Shown: piece after piece, positions 54,749 to 63,078 of the stretch
How the letters are laid out: each line of letters starts with the position of its first letter
How positions within the stretch are numbered: the first letter of the stretch is position 1
From: Peptostreptococcaceae bacterium
GTDB lineage: Bacteria > Bacillota > Clostridia > Peptostreptococcales > Peptostreptococcaceae
DNA length: 64,000 nt
Assembly (NCBI GenBank): GCA_902363255.1
Contig: CABIZO010000004.1
Span: forward strand, 186,001 to 250,000
Reading direction: 5' to 3'
Notes under the pieces: model-generated
What the model saw: the letters and a program-made list of their open reading frames with translations, nothing else
What the model was told of the DNA's origin: nothing
The model's database searches: none
Position numbers and translations under genes: made by a program

Positions 54749-55424
54749 TGATAATTATTTGTATTTATTGTTTTTTGTGAAAAAAGAGTCTAAATTTATT
54801 TATTTGCCATCTAAGGTCAAAAAAACATCAAACGAATGAATATTCTAAGAATAATTTATAACTATCTTAAAATCAATTTTAAAAGGTTTGATTTTACGCC
54901 TATTACTTCAAAGACAGATATAGTATTCTATAATATTATTATGTTAACTCATGAACTTGATAGCTCTACTTACTTCCACAAAAATAAATTTATTATAAAA
55001 ACAGAGGAATTATATATGCCTCTGTTTTTTTGTAATATATTTATTTCGTTTACACAAGATTTTTTTCCTAATAAAAAAGTCTACTGTAATAATAATCTAC
55101 GTGTTATTATGCAATTACACAAAGTCATGTAAAAATAATTGCGTATTATAAAAATCGCTTGATACGCTTGTAAATAAAGCCCTTATTAACTCTTTAAAAA
55201 ATTATAATTATTCTAAATCAAAATAGTTTACATAATTTTGTTATGGCAACTTATTTTCTTTATTCACCTTCTATTTCACTTAAAACCCATTTAAAGTTCT
55301 CCTGTTACTTTTATAACCTCTAGTAATATATTTGTATTAAATGCATTTTGTAACGCATTTAAAATCGCTTTAAAAAGGTTTGTTTTCTTACCTATCTAAT
55401 TATTTTGATTCTACTTTCTTGTTT
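54749..55424. other. Gene-poor stretch before the integrase
   Basis: An open frame at 54836-55132 exists, but it has no ribosome site and is crossed by a terminator-like hairpin (ACAGAGG/CCTCTGT with T7, 55001-55032), so it is not called. A ~40-bp imperfect direct repeat (TTAAAATC..TTT.AAAAGGTTTG...CCTAT) occurs at about 54868 and 55358. Perhaps an integration scar linked to the integrase; no tRNA or core att repeat is visible. Confidence 0.45.
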
Positions 55425-56549
55425 TTAACCCATCTTTCTTTCGTTACTAAATAGGGCATTAGAGATTTTATCCGACGCCTCTTGATCCATTTCCTTAAGT
55501 GCATGAGAATATATATTAAGAGTTGTATTTACGTTTGAATGTCCAACTCTCTCCGAAATAACTTTTATAGGAACTTTCGCATCTATTAACATAGTAACAT
55601 GAGAATGACGTAAATCATGAAATCTTACATGTTTTAGATTATTAATTTCTAAGAAATATTTAAACTTTTTGCTGATAACATCTGGTGCTATAGGATCTAA
55701 GTTTTTATCATAAAATATAAGTTCTCTGTGTGATTTTTCACCTTTCAACTTATCTGCTAATCTATCTTTTTTTAGTTGTTTTAACATGCATATTATCTCC
55801 TTTGGGACCGTAATAGTTCTGACAGATGACTCCGTCTTAGGTTCTTTTAGGATAACTTTACCATCGGTTCTAACTGTTATCTTATCGATTGTAATAGTAT
55901 TATCATTAAAATCTATATTGTTCCAAGTAAGACCTAGAATTTCAGATATTCTTAGTCCTAATCCACTAGCGATAACTATAGGTAATTCGAGTGAGGTTCC
56001 TCTGCATTTATCTAATAATATTCTCATATCCTCTCCATTATAAATCTCATTTTTGAATTTTTTACTCTTAGGCACTTCGACAAATTGTACTGGATTTTCC
56101 TTTATTAACTTCAATCTATAAGCTCTTTTAAATGCCAGATTAAGGATATTTAAGTGTATTTTTATGGTCTTTGGTGACAACAAACCTGTCAAATCATCAA
56201 CATAATTTTGTATATGTATAGGTCTAATATCGCATAATTTTATATCTCCCAGAAGGGGATTTATATATTTTTTACATATCCTCACATATACATTATAAGT
56301 AGTAATCGATAAATTTATCTTATATTTCTCTAGGAAATCTAAAATAAAATCTTGCATAACCATCTTGTTAGGAAGTAATAATTCTTCTTTATAAATCTCT
56401 TCTTTTATCTCATTTAACCTTCTGGTTGCATCTCTTTTTAACGGATATGAACCCATATTTTTCTGCTTTCTTTTGTTGCTTTCTTTATCTAAATATTCTA
56501 AGTAAACTATGTAATTTTTACTTCTTTTTCTTAAAAAAACTATACTCAT
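55425..56549 (-). CDS. Phage/ICE-type tyrosine integrase
   Basis: 374 residues. An N-terminal arm-binding domain (VFLRKRSKNYIVYLEYLDKESNKRKQKNMGSYPLKRDA, AP2-like), a SAM-like core-binding domain, then the catalytic part with Arg (GLGLRISEILGL), HDLRHSH, VGHSN and the nucleophile Tyr in LNIYSHAL. All R-H-R-H-Y residues are visible, so it should be active. It integrates or excises a mobile element, but no excisionase, relaxase or phage gene lies beside it in the window. It is thus an orphan left by an element or the end of one that was lost. Confidence 0.93.
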   Translation of the reverse strand: MSIVFLRKRSKNYIVYLEYLDKESNKRKQKNMGSYPLKRDATRRLNEIKEEIYKEELLLPNKMVMQDFILDFLEKYKINLSITTYNVYVRICKKYINPLLGDIKLCDIRPIHIQNYVDDLTGLLSPKTIKIHLNILNLAFKRAYRLKLIKENPVQFVEVPKSKKFKNEIYNGEDMRILLDKCRGTSLELPIVIASGLGLRISEILGLTWNNIDFNDNTITIDKITVRTDGKVILKEPKTESSVRTITVPKEIICMLKQLKKDRLADKLKGEKSHRELIFYDKNLDPIAPDVISKKFKYFLEINNLKHVRFHDLRHSHVTMLIDAKVPIKVISERVGHSNVNTTLNIYSHALKEMDQEASDKISNALFSNERKMG

Positions 56550-57326
56550 TTTCTAACTCTCCCTGTTTATTTCCATCAATAATTACTATTATATTTTACC
56601 ACAAAACCTAGAAAAAAAGTAAAAAAATACTGGCATACCACTGACATATACGCAAAATTCACCTTTATAAATGTTGATTTATCAATATTTTAACCATTTT
56701 CGTATAAAACTAATACTTTTATGTCTTAATATTCACCCCTACACATAGATACTCATTTTAATACATTAATATAGGAGTAAATCTCTTATCAATATAAAAA
56801 TTAACTAGATAGGAAAGAGAAAATTTTATAGAAAATTGACTATATATTTTTCGTAAAGAATACAAAGATATCACTGAGTTTTTCTATAAAAATATCACTT
56901 ATAAAAATACAATTTAAAAGAGATCATTAACTATATTTAAAGCATGTAATACAACAAAAAACAAAGATCATTACTATTAAAATAAAACCAAAAACATAAA
57001 TTACATTCATATCCCCTTATATATCCCTTAATAAAAAAATTGCTCTATCTAAATACAAAACAAATTAAACATCAGTAACTATAAGTGATTTTTAATAAGA
57101 TATTTTGAGGAATTTTGAAAAATACGAAATCAAAAATAAACAAAGAATTAACAAAAGATGCATATTTATTTAAAAATTTTTGTCAATAATATTAATAAAG
57201 TTAATATTGTAGTATCTAAATATTAGATATAAATCAAAATATTTGAAGCTTCTTATTTAAATAGTTTGAATTTTATTGTATACTTATATAGGATAGTCAA
57301 ACTAAAAATAGAAAGGTGGATTAAAT
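56550..57326. other. Long AT-rich non-coding stretch
   Basis: About 780 bp, over 75% A+T, with no supported gene, between the integrase (minus) and the HesB-like gene (plus). A near-direct repeat AAAGAGATCATTAACTAT / AAAGATCATTACTATT is at about 56918 and 56964. A 27-codon hydrophobic frame on the minus strand (56927-57010) is described under findings. A TTGAAT...TATAGG pair about 40-60 bp before the next gene may be its promoter. Confidence 0.45.
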
Positions 57327-57659
57327 ATGAAAGTATTTGCACCAGAATCAGCAATAAATGCATTAAAAGAAATAATAGCAGATAACCAAGATAAACCACA
57401 TAACGTAAGAGTATACTTTGCAGGTTTTGCTTGCTCAGGACCAAACTTTGCCCTAGCTCTAGATAACGAAATAGAAGGCGAAGATGTATCTTGCGACGTA
57501 GAAGGGATTCATTTTATAATGAACCAAGACGAATTCTTAACTTATGGCAATGTAATAATACAAGAAATGCCAAACAGAGGATTTGTTGTTATGGTTGAAA
57601 ATATGCCTTCTAACGGTGGTGGAGGTTGCTCTGGTTGTTCAGGCGGTTGCGACTGTTAG
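57327..57659 (+). CDS. HesB-like protein with Cys-rich tail
   Basis: 110 residues. VFAPESAINALKEIIADN, VYFAGFACSGPNFALALD and GIHFIMNQDEFLTYG match the HesB-like (seleno)protein family of clostridia, in which the residue in GF-x-C/U-GP is often selenocysteine; here it is an ordinary TGC cysteine (FACSGPNF). The protein ends in GGGGCSGCSGGCDC, a flexible tail with five cysteines that could hold metal or persulfide. Function is not established. Ribosome site AAAGGTGG. Terminator follows. Confidence 0.82.
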   Translation: MKVFAPESAINALKEIIADNQDKPHNVRVYFAGFACSGPNFALALDNEIEGEDVSCDVEGIHFIMNQDEFLTYGNVIIQEMPNRGFVVMVENMPSNGGGGCSGCSGGCDC

Positions 57660-57667
57660 TTTTTTAC

Positions 57668-57701
57668 ATAGAGTACTAGAATAACTAGTACTCTATTATT
57701 T
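57668..57701 (+). terminator. Terminator of the HesB-like gene
   Basis: ATAGAGTACTAG (57668-57679) / CTAGTACTCTAT (57685-57696), loop AATAA, weak T tail. Confidence 0.82.
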
Positions 57702-57723
57702 TGTACCAAAGGAGTAGAGAACA

Positions 57724-58380
57724 TTGAGAAGAAGAAAGAAAAAAGGTTCAGACATAAAATTATTAAGTTATAAAGATTATGTAAAAAAAGAAGACCTTGA
57801 AAATTTTAAAGGTCATTGGAATGAAGTATTTGGTAATGATAATAACATCCATGCAGAATTCGGTACTGGTAGAGGTAAATTCATTACTACTTTAGCAAAA
57901 TTAAACCCAGATATAAATTATATAGCAATGGAAATAAAAGAAGAAGTATTATTAAAAGCTGTTGAAAAAGCAGCTAGTGAAAATCTAAAAAATATAATAT
58001 TCATATGGGGAGATGTTAATCAGATAGAAAACTACTTCGATAAAAAAGAATTATCAAGAGTATATATCAACTTCTGCGATCCTTGGCCTAAAAAAAGATG
58101 GGCTAAGAGAAGATTAACTCATACAAATTTTTTACAAAAATACTTCAACATATTAGATGATAGCGGAGAAGTACACTTTAAATCTGATAACGAGAAATTA
58201 TTTGAATTTACGCTAAATGAAATTTGTAATAATCCTTGGAAATTAAAAAATATTTCATTAGACTTAGCAAATAATGAAGATATCGAGAATATCACAACAG
58301 AATATGAAGATAAATTTATATCTCAAGGAATGAAAATATATAGATGCGAAGCACAAAAAGTAATAAATCCATTAAAATAA
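57724..58380 (+). CDS. trmB: tRNA (guanine-N7-)-methyltransferase
   Basis: 218 residues. SAM-binding EFGTGRGKFITTLA, INFCDPWPKKRWAKRRL and ITTEYEDKFISQG are TrmB signatures. It makes m7G46 in tRNA. The start is TTG behind AAAGGAG. The DPWPKKRWAKRRL stretch that contacts tRNA is complete. Confidence 0.95.
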   Translation: MRRRKKKGSDIKLLSYKDYVKKEDLENFKGHWNEVFGNDNNIHAEFGTGRGKFITTLAKLNPDINYIAMEIKEEVLLKAVEKAASENLKNIIFIWGDVNQIENYFDKKELSRVYINFCDPWPKKRWAKRRLTHTNFLQKYFNILDDSGEVHFKSDNEKLFEFTLNEICNNPWKLKNISLDLANNEDIENITTEYEDKFISQGMKIYRCEAQKVINPLK

Positions 58381-58454
58381 AGTTAAAACATAAAATCAAG
58401 TAGAAATATACATTAATATATTGTACGAAAGTAGGCATAAACTACAAGGAAATA

Positions 58455-58508
58455 AAAACCTTCCATAGAAATTTAGTAATATACTATTATTTCATGGGAG
58501 GTTTTTTA
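58455..58508 (+). terminator. Hairpin whose 3' arm contains the next gene's ribosome site
   Basis: AAAACCTTCCATAGAAAT (58455-58472) pairs with ATTTCATGGGAGGTTTT (58489-58505), then T run. The GGGAGG at 58496-58501 is the only ribosome-binding candidate of the leucine-rich gene, 12 bases before its ATG. Confidence 0.75.
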
Positions 58509-58513
58509 TTTAA

Positions 58514-59251
58514 ATGAAAATTATAAAATTGTGTTCATTATTTATATTATTAACACTATCTATGGGTCTAGTTCCAGTTAAAAACGAAAATTTACCTCTT
58601 ACTAAAAAAGATCTAATAGAAATATTTCCTGACAATAATTTTAGAGACGTAATATACGACTACTTCCCAAATGAAGATATAACCTTATCAAAGTTAAAGT
58701 CTCTAGATGGAGAATTTTATGCAAGTGGTGAAGGCATAGAAGATTTAAGTGGTATTTCGATATTAGAAAATATAGACACATTTATATTCTGGAATAACAA
58801 TATAAAGACATTACCTCAAGAAATTTTAAATCTTGACAATGTAAAATACATAAACATAAAAAACAATTACATTACAGAAAATAATGTAATTAATTCTTTA
58901 GAAAATAAAAGAGTAGAGGTAGATGAAGATTTAAATTTCATTCAATCTTCAAAATCACAATATGAGCTATGTAGCACTAAGACAACATTAATCTTACATA
59001 CAAGCGAAGAAATAGATGTAAGAAGCTTATTATATAAATCTATTGATAAATATGATAAATATTGGGAACTCTCAAAAGATTTGTCTAAGAATTGTAGTCT
59101 ATATATAGAGTCAAATAATCCGATTTTTACAAATATATCTAACGGTTCTAAAATTTCATTCAGTAAAAATGGAGTGTATTATATAGTAGTTAGTTTAAGC
59201 GAAAATAAATACACATCATCTACAGTTATAATTAAGGCTATAGTAAAATAA
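58514..59251 (+). CDS. Secreted leucine-rich-repeat protein
   Basis: 245 residues. MKIIKLCSLFILLTLSMGLVP is a signal peptide. FPDNNFRDVIYDYF, then SGEGIEDLSGISILENIDTFIFWNNNIKTLPQEILNLDNVKYINIKNN form a cap and about three leucine-rich repeats as in clostridial surface/internalin-like proteins. The last ~100 residues (SKSQYELCSTKTT...) look like an Ig-like beta domain. No sortase signal or wall-binding module is seen, so it is probably released or loosely bound. Its ribosome site lies in the arm of the preceding hairpin, unlike other genes here. Confidence 0.75.
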   Translation: MKIIKLCSLFILLTLSMGLVPVKNENLPLTKKDLIEIFPDNNFRDVIYDYFPNEDITLSKLKSLDGEFYASGEGIEDLSGISILENIDTFIFWNNNIKTLPQEILNLDNVKYINIKNNYITENNVINSLENKRVEVDEDLNFIQSSKSQYELCSTKTTLILHTSEEIDVRSLLYKSIDKYDKYWELSKDLSKNCSLYIESNNPIFTNISNGSKISFSKNGVYYIVVSLSENKYTSSTVIIKAIVK

Positions 59252-59272
59252 AAAGGCTATAAGCCTTTTTAT
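59249..59272. terminator. Bidirectional terminator between convergent genes
   Basis: AAAAAGGCT / AGCCTTTTT around AT-A; lies between the LRR and small membrane protein stops. Confidence 0.85.
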
Positions 59273-59273
59273 T

Positions 59274-59540
59274 TTAGAATAAATCTGTTTTTCTTCTCGT
59301 TATTATCAATCCCCATACAACTACAATATAATAGATTATATATAAGGTTGATTTAATTTCTTCAATGTCTATACCAAAGAATTCTTTAATATCTGGTAAG
59401 ACTATTAGAATAGCTGCAATTATAATTAAAACAGGATTAATTATTATTTGTCTTTCTGATCTAAATAACAAAATATTTCCTGCCCACATTACAGAAAATA
59501 CAAAAAATAAAACTTTATAAATTAATTCAATATTATTCAT
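59274..59540 (-). CDS. Small three-helix membrane protein of unknown function
   Basis: 88 residues from the ATG at 59540, which has GGGGAGA 8 bases ahead. Three hydrophobic segments (LIYKVLFFVFSVMWAGNILLF, INPVLIIIAAILIVLPDI, LYIIYYIVVVWGLII) with an acidic loop (KEFFGIDIEEIKS). Not recognised. Single gene on the minus strand. Confidence 0.65.
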   Translation of the reverse strand: MNNIELIYKVLFFVFSVMWAGNILLFRSERQIIINPVLIIIAAILIVLPDIKEFFGIDIEEIKSTLYIIYYIVVVWGLIITRRKTDLF

Positions 59541-59748
59541 TCTTATTATCTCCCCTCTACTTAGCAATATGATAAACTTAACTAAGTGAGTATTTAATTT
59601 TAATAATAAAACGTAAGTAATAAGATTATATAACTTTTTATAATAAATTTAAAGATATTTTTCATTTTTATTACATATACTTTTATAATTAATATATATA
59701 GAATATATTTATATAAATACAATTTTTTAGAAAAGGGGATAGAGTAGG

Positions 59749-60357
59749 ATGAAATTTTATCAATGGTATTCTCAAGCCTTAGGAGGAATAGTAGGCATTA
59801 TCGCATGTATTTATTGTTATTTGAATGGAGATTTACTTACATACTCTAATTTAGATGGAAATTTTGATATAATTAGTTTTAATGGTATATTAGCCAGTTA
59901 TACTTTATATCCATTGTGTTTTTTAATTTTTATAATGGCAATTATATTATCTAGCCAAAATATAAGTCAACAAAAAATAATAAATATCAATGTAACAAAA
60001 ATAAATACTGCTATACTTTACTCAACTGTATTAATTGGTATTTTAGGTTGTGGAGTATACTTTATTATTCCAGCCTTATTATTACTACTTAAAACTCTCA
60101 TATTTATATATAAGTACTTCAGAGTAAAATTAATTAATAAAACTAACTCAAAAATTCAAGATAATTCTATTCAACAAGTTAAAGAACATGAAGAATCAAA
60201 CGATAGCAGTACACAACTTTTGTTTACAAAAACTGAAATGGCAGTTGAGTTATTAAATAAAAATGCAAACATTAACTTTATAACAGAAGTAACTGGATTA
60301 TCAAAAGATTATATCGTTAACTTAAAGTCAAAAAGAGAAGAAACAAATAAAAAATAG
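59749..60357 (+). CDS. Membrane protein with C-terminal helix-turn-helix-like motif
   Basis: 202 residues. Three to four membrane helices in the first 130 residues, then a Gln/Ser-rich linker and MAVELLNKNANINFITEVTGLSKDYIVNLK, which looks like the small C-terminal 'LL..g.....I.evTGLS.eeI..L' motif seen at the end of Rpn/PDDEXK-type and other proteins. Function unknown. Weak ribosome site (AAAAGGGG). AT-rich and without close neighbours. Confidence 0.6.
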   Translation: MKFYQWYSQALGGIVGIIACIYCYLNGDLLTYSNLDGNFDIISFNGILASYTLYPLCFLIFIMAIILSSQNISQQKIININVTKINTAILYSTVLIGILGCGVYFIIPALLLLLKTLIFIYKYFRVKLINKTNSKIQDNSIQQVKEHEESNDSSTQLLFTKTEMAVELLNKNANINFITEVTGLSKDYIVNLKSKREETNKK

Positions 60358-60392
60358 TACAAAAACTACATATGTAATTTTTATACTATCTT
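60355..60392. terminator. Hairpin between convergent genes
   Basis: ATAGTACAAAAACTAC / GTAATTTTTATACTAT with a few mismatches; lies right at the stop of the membrane protein gene. Confidence 0.65.
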
Positions 60393-60401
60393 CTATATTG
60401 C

Positions 60402-60758
60402 TTATATCATATTAATATTCACCTTATCACCTGACGAAACAAAACTAACAATTTCCTCATATACAGATTTTTTAAGCTCCATAATCTTAACTGGATCACC
60501 ATTATATTTTATATATAAGTATGTGTTATTGTCATTTTCTTTTATATCACAAGAAGATATATACCTATATTCATAGGATTGTAGCAAATGAGGATGATCT
60601 CCAATCACTTTACAAAAGATTAATCTTCTATTAGAAGCTAACAATATCCCTTCTGTATCAAGTATATCAAAAGCAGTAATACTTTTCAGTTTACACTCAG
60701 TAAAAAAAAGCACTTTTTCATTTTCTTTTAAAAAATAATTAAAACGACAAAGTTTCAT
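60402..60758 (-). CDS. Bacterial PH-domain (YokE-like) protein
   Basis: 118 residues. LKENEKVLFFTECKLKS, GILLASNRRLIFCK and SYEYRYISSCDIKEND match the small bacterial pleckstrin-homology (YokE-like) domain, in which the pattern L-a-S-N-R-R-L-I-F is diagnostic. Such proteins are cytosolic and of unknown role. AGGAGGAG precedes the ATG. A 21-bp perfect inverted repeat sits 16 bp upstream of the start, suggesting regulation there. Confidence 0.72.
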   Translation of the reverse strand: MKLCRFNYFLKENEKVLFFTECKLKSITAFDILDTEGILLASNRRLIFCKVIGDHPHLLQSYEYRYISSCDIKENDNNTYLYIKYNGDPVKIMELKKSVYEEIVSFVSSGDKVNINMI

Positions 60759-60773
60759 TTAACTCCTCCTCAA

Positions 60774-60829
60774 ATATCAAATATAATATATATTTTTAAA
60801 GCACCTTTAATATATATTATATTTGATAT
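60774..60829. repeat. 21-bp perfect inverted repeat at the PH-gene promoter
   Basis: Left arm 60774-60794 and right arm 60809-60829, all A-T rich except TATCAAAT; 14-base spacer. In RNA it forms a stable A-U hairpin in the leader of the minus-strand gene; in DNA it could be an operator. Confidence 0.8.
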
Positions 60830-61017
60830 CACTATCAATAACTACATAATTAAATTAATAGAAACAATTTTATTATAAAAAAAGGTATTTATATAGTTAA
60901 TATAGAAATTAATACTAAGTTAGATTATTTAGTACTTTAAATTATTATTTTAATCATTATATTCATGTAAAATTGAAGTCAAAAGCTGTTTTAAAACAAA
61001 TCAAGGAGGATATGGAA

Positions 61018-61278
61018 ATGGAAGTATTAAAAGTTTCATCAAAGTCTAATCCTAATTCTGTAGCTGGAGCTCTAGCAGGAGTACTAAGAGAAAAGGGAAG
61101 TGCAGAAATACAAGCAATTGGTGCAGGAGCATTAAATCAAGCAATAAAATCTATTGCTATAGCGAGAGGTTTTGTTGCTCCAAGTGGACTGGATTTAGTT
61201 TGTGTACCTGCATTTACTGATATAGAGATCGATGGTGAACAAAAAACTGCTATAAAGCTAATTATAGAGCCTAGATAG
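61018..61278 (+). CDS. spoVS: Stage V sporulation protein S
   Basis: 86 residues from the second ATG (61018), 8 bases after AGGAGG; upstream TTG/ATG codons are too close to it. The sequence VLKVSSKSNPNSVAGALAGVL...AIGAGALNQAIKSIAIARGFVAPSG...IKLIIEPR is the near-invariant SpoVS, an Alba-fold nucleic-acid-binding protein needed for spore coat assembly and core dehydration in Bacillus. It stands alone before a structured element and the recombinase gene. Confidence 0.97.
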   Translation: MEVLKVSSKSNPNSVAGALAGVLREKGSAEIQAIGAGALNQAIKSIAIARGFVAPSGLDLVCVPAFTDIEIDGEQKTAIKLIIEPR

Positions 61279-61296
61279 GATAGAATTTATTGTTAA

Positions 61297-61335
61297 AAAT
61301 AATCATGTGGATTTAAACTACATGATTATTTTTTT
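61297..61335 (+). terminator. Terminator of spoVS
   Basis: AATAATCATGT(GG) / (C)TACATGATTATT followed by T7. Confidence 0.88.
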
Positions 61336-61552
61336 GAAAAAAACAACATAGAGTAAATAAATACAAAATTACAATATATTATATAAAAACCTTTGAAATT
61401 TTTGATTTTTTAGAAGCTAAACAAAAAAATTCTTAAAAAATTATAACACAGTATGTTATTATATAAATATTATAGATATGAATGTTTGCGTAAATTTTAA
61501 ACATATAACATATAAATATTAGTGGGTAAAAAATAATAATTAATAATTTAGG

Positions 61553-61697
61553 ATAATACTAAAAATGCTAAAAACAATTATTACGTATTACGCCATAAAA
61601 AGAGTGTTATATATAACTAGTTTCTAAATGTATATTTAGGGAATAGTTGTGTGTAGCACTTCAGAAAAGCCCTCTTTTTGAGCATTTTTAGTATTAT
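61553..61697 (+). ncRNA. Structured 145-nt element with 17-bp inverted ends
   Basis: Perfect inverted ends ATAATACTAAAAATGCT (61553-61569) / 61681-61697. Inside, AAAAAGAG (61597-61604) pairs with CTCTTTTT (61672-61679), ACTA/TAGT encloses CTAAAT/ATTTAG (61624-61639). It could be a folded RNA, a leader of the recombinase gene (starts 61798), or a miniature inverted-repeat element; type unresolved. Confidence 0.45.
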
Positions 61698-61797
61698 TTA
61701 TATTATTGTTATTTTCATCATTCTTTTTTTTTATTGTAACTATTATATTTTTATGGTATTTTCATTTAAGATAATTGTTTTTAAGGTGGTGTTTTAT

Positions 61798-62967
61798 ATG
61801 AGTAAAAAAACATTAAAAATTAATAATAAATCAGATAAACCTAATAATATAGTTTTAAAGGAACATGAACTTATTGAAAAATGCATCTCCTTCGAAGATA
61901 AGCTTCCACCCTTTATGAAAGACTATTTTATCTATTTAAAAGGATCTGTAGCTGTATCTACAAGAGCTGCTTATTTAGAGGATATTAGCTTTTTCTGTGA
62001 TTACATAGTAAAGGAAACTGAAATCTCAAGTTCTAAATTAACTGAGGAAATTACTATAGAAGAATTTAACAAAATTAAAGCTAGAGATGTTAATCTATTT
62101 CTAGGAGATTATTGCCCTAGATATTATAGAGAAAGAAATAACGCTACTTTAATATACGAAAATAATAATAGAGCTTTAGCTAGAAAAAAATCATCTATCT
62201 CTACTCTATTTAAATTCTTATATAGAAACGAGCAACTAGAAAGTAATATAACAGATGGATTTAATCCTATTAAGCTTCCTAAACCTCAGCCAGACGCTAT
62301 TAAGCGCCTAGATATAGATGAGGTTGCAAAAATGTTAGATGCTGTAGAAAGTGGTCAAGGGTTAACTGATAAAGAGTTAATCTATTGGGAGAAAACAAAA
62401 TTAAGAGATAAAGCTATATTAGCTTTATTTGTCACATATGGTTTAAGATTGAATGAGCTTAGAGAATTAAACATCTCCTCTTTTAATTTTTCTAGAGGTG
62501 AATTTAAGATTTATAGAAAAAGAGGTAAAGAAGTTTTAATGCCAATAAATAAAACATGTGAATATGTGGTGAAAGACTATATATATAACGAAAGGCCTAA
62601 TAGTGATTTATTAGATGATGAAGTAAAAGATGCTCTTTTCTTATCATTACAGAAAAAGCGTCTTACTCCAAAGTCAATAAGGGAATTAGTAAAGAAGTAT
62701 ACATCTATATGTATGAATACAAGTAGAGAAAATGGCTACAGTCCACATAAACTAAGAGCAACAGCTGCCACTTCTCTTATTCAATCAGGTTTCTCTATTT
62801 ATGATGTAAAAACATTGTTAGATCACGATAACGTAACTACTACCCAACTTTATGCTGCACACAAAAAGAATATAAAACGCGATATTGTTAATAATTTTGA
62901 ATGGATAGATGAAAATAATGACGATATAGAGGACTTTGAAGCTAATGATAATAAAGATAATTTATAA
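61798..62967 (+). CDS. Tyrosine recombinase, XerC/D-like
   Basis: 389 residues from the ATG at 61798 behind AAGGTGGTG (upstream TTG/ATG codons lack a site and would add a hydrophobic run). Core-binding domain (YFIYLKGSVAVSTRAAYLEDISFF), then catalytic residues: Arg in TYGLRLNELREL, HKLRATAAT, LLDHDNV and the nucleophile Tyr in QLYAAHKK. All catalytic positions except the second motif's first Arg variants are standard. It is longer than XerC (~300), with an acidic tail ending NDDIEDFEANDNK. It directly precedes lexA, an order that recurs in related Clostridia. Site-specific resolution of chromosome dimers is one possibility. Confidence 0.92.
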   Translation: MSKKTLKINNKSDKPNNIVLKEHELIEKCISFEDKLPPFMKDYFIYLKGSVAVSTRAAYLEDISFFCDYIVKETEISSSKLTEEITIEEFNKIKARDVNLFLGDYCPRYYRERNNATLIYENNNRALARKKSSISTLFKFLYRNEQLESNITDGFNPIKLPKPQPDAIKRLDIDEVAKMLDAVESGQGLTDKELIYWEKTKLRDKAILALFVTYGLRLNELRELNISSFNFSRGEFKIYRKRGKEVLMPINKTCEYVVKDYIYNERPNSDLLDDEVKDALFLSLQKKRLTPKSIRELVKKYTSICMNTSRENGYSPHKLRATAATSLIQSGFSIYDVKTLLDHDNVTTTQLYAAHKKNIKRDIVNNFEWIDENNDDIEDFEANDNKDNL

Positions 62968-62980
62968 ATAAACAAATTCA

Positions 62981-63020
62981 AGAACAAACGTTTGTGTCAT
63001 TAGCTTTCATGTGATACAAT
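62981..63020 (+). promoter_or_regulatory. LexA autoregulatory site and lexA promoter
   Basis: AGAACAAACGTTTGTG (62981-62996) is a LexA-type dyad (GAACnnnnGTTT, one base off). It overlaps the -35 TTGTGT (62992-62997); 17-bp spacer; -10 TACAAT (63015-63020). This is the expected layout for lexA self-repression. Confidence 0.82.
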
Positions 63021-63078
63021 ATAATAAATAGTTATTTGATATAATTATTAACATATTAATTAAGAAATGAGTGATTTT

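Noticed and set aside
54836..55132. 98-codon open frame on the plus strand
   Set aside because: No ribosome site, composition unlike a protein family, and a terminator-like hairpin lies inside it.
61678..61797. Longer N-terminus for the recombinase
   Set aside because: It would add a hydrophobic run without a ribosome site; the ATG at 61798 has AAGGTGGTG.
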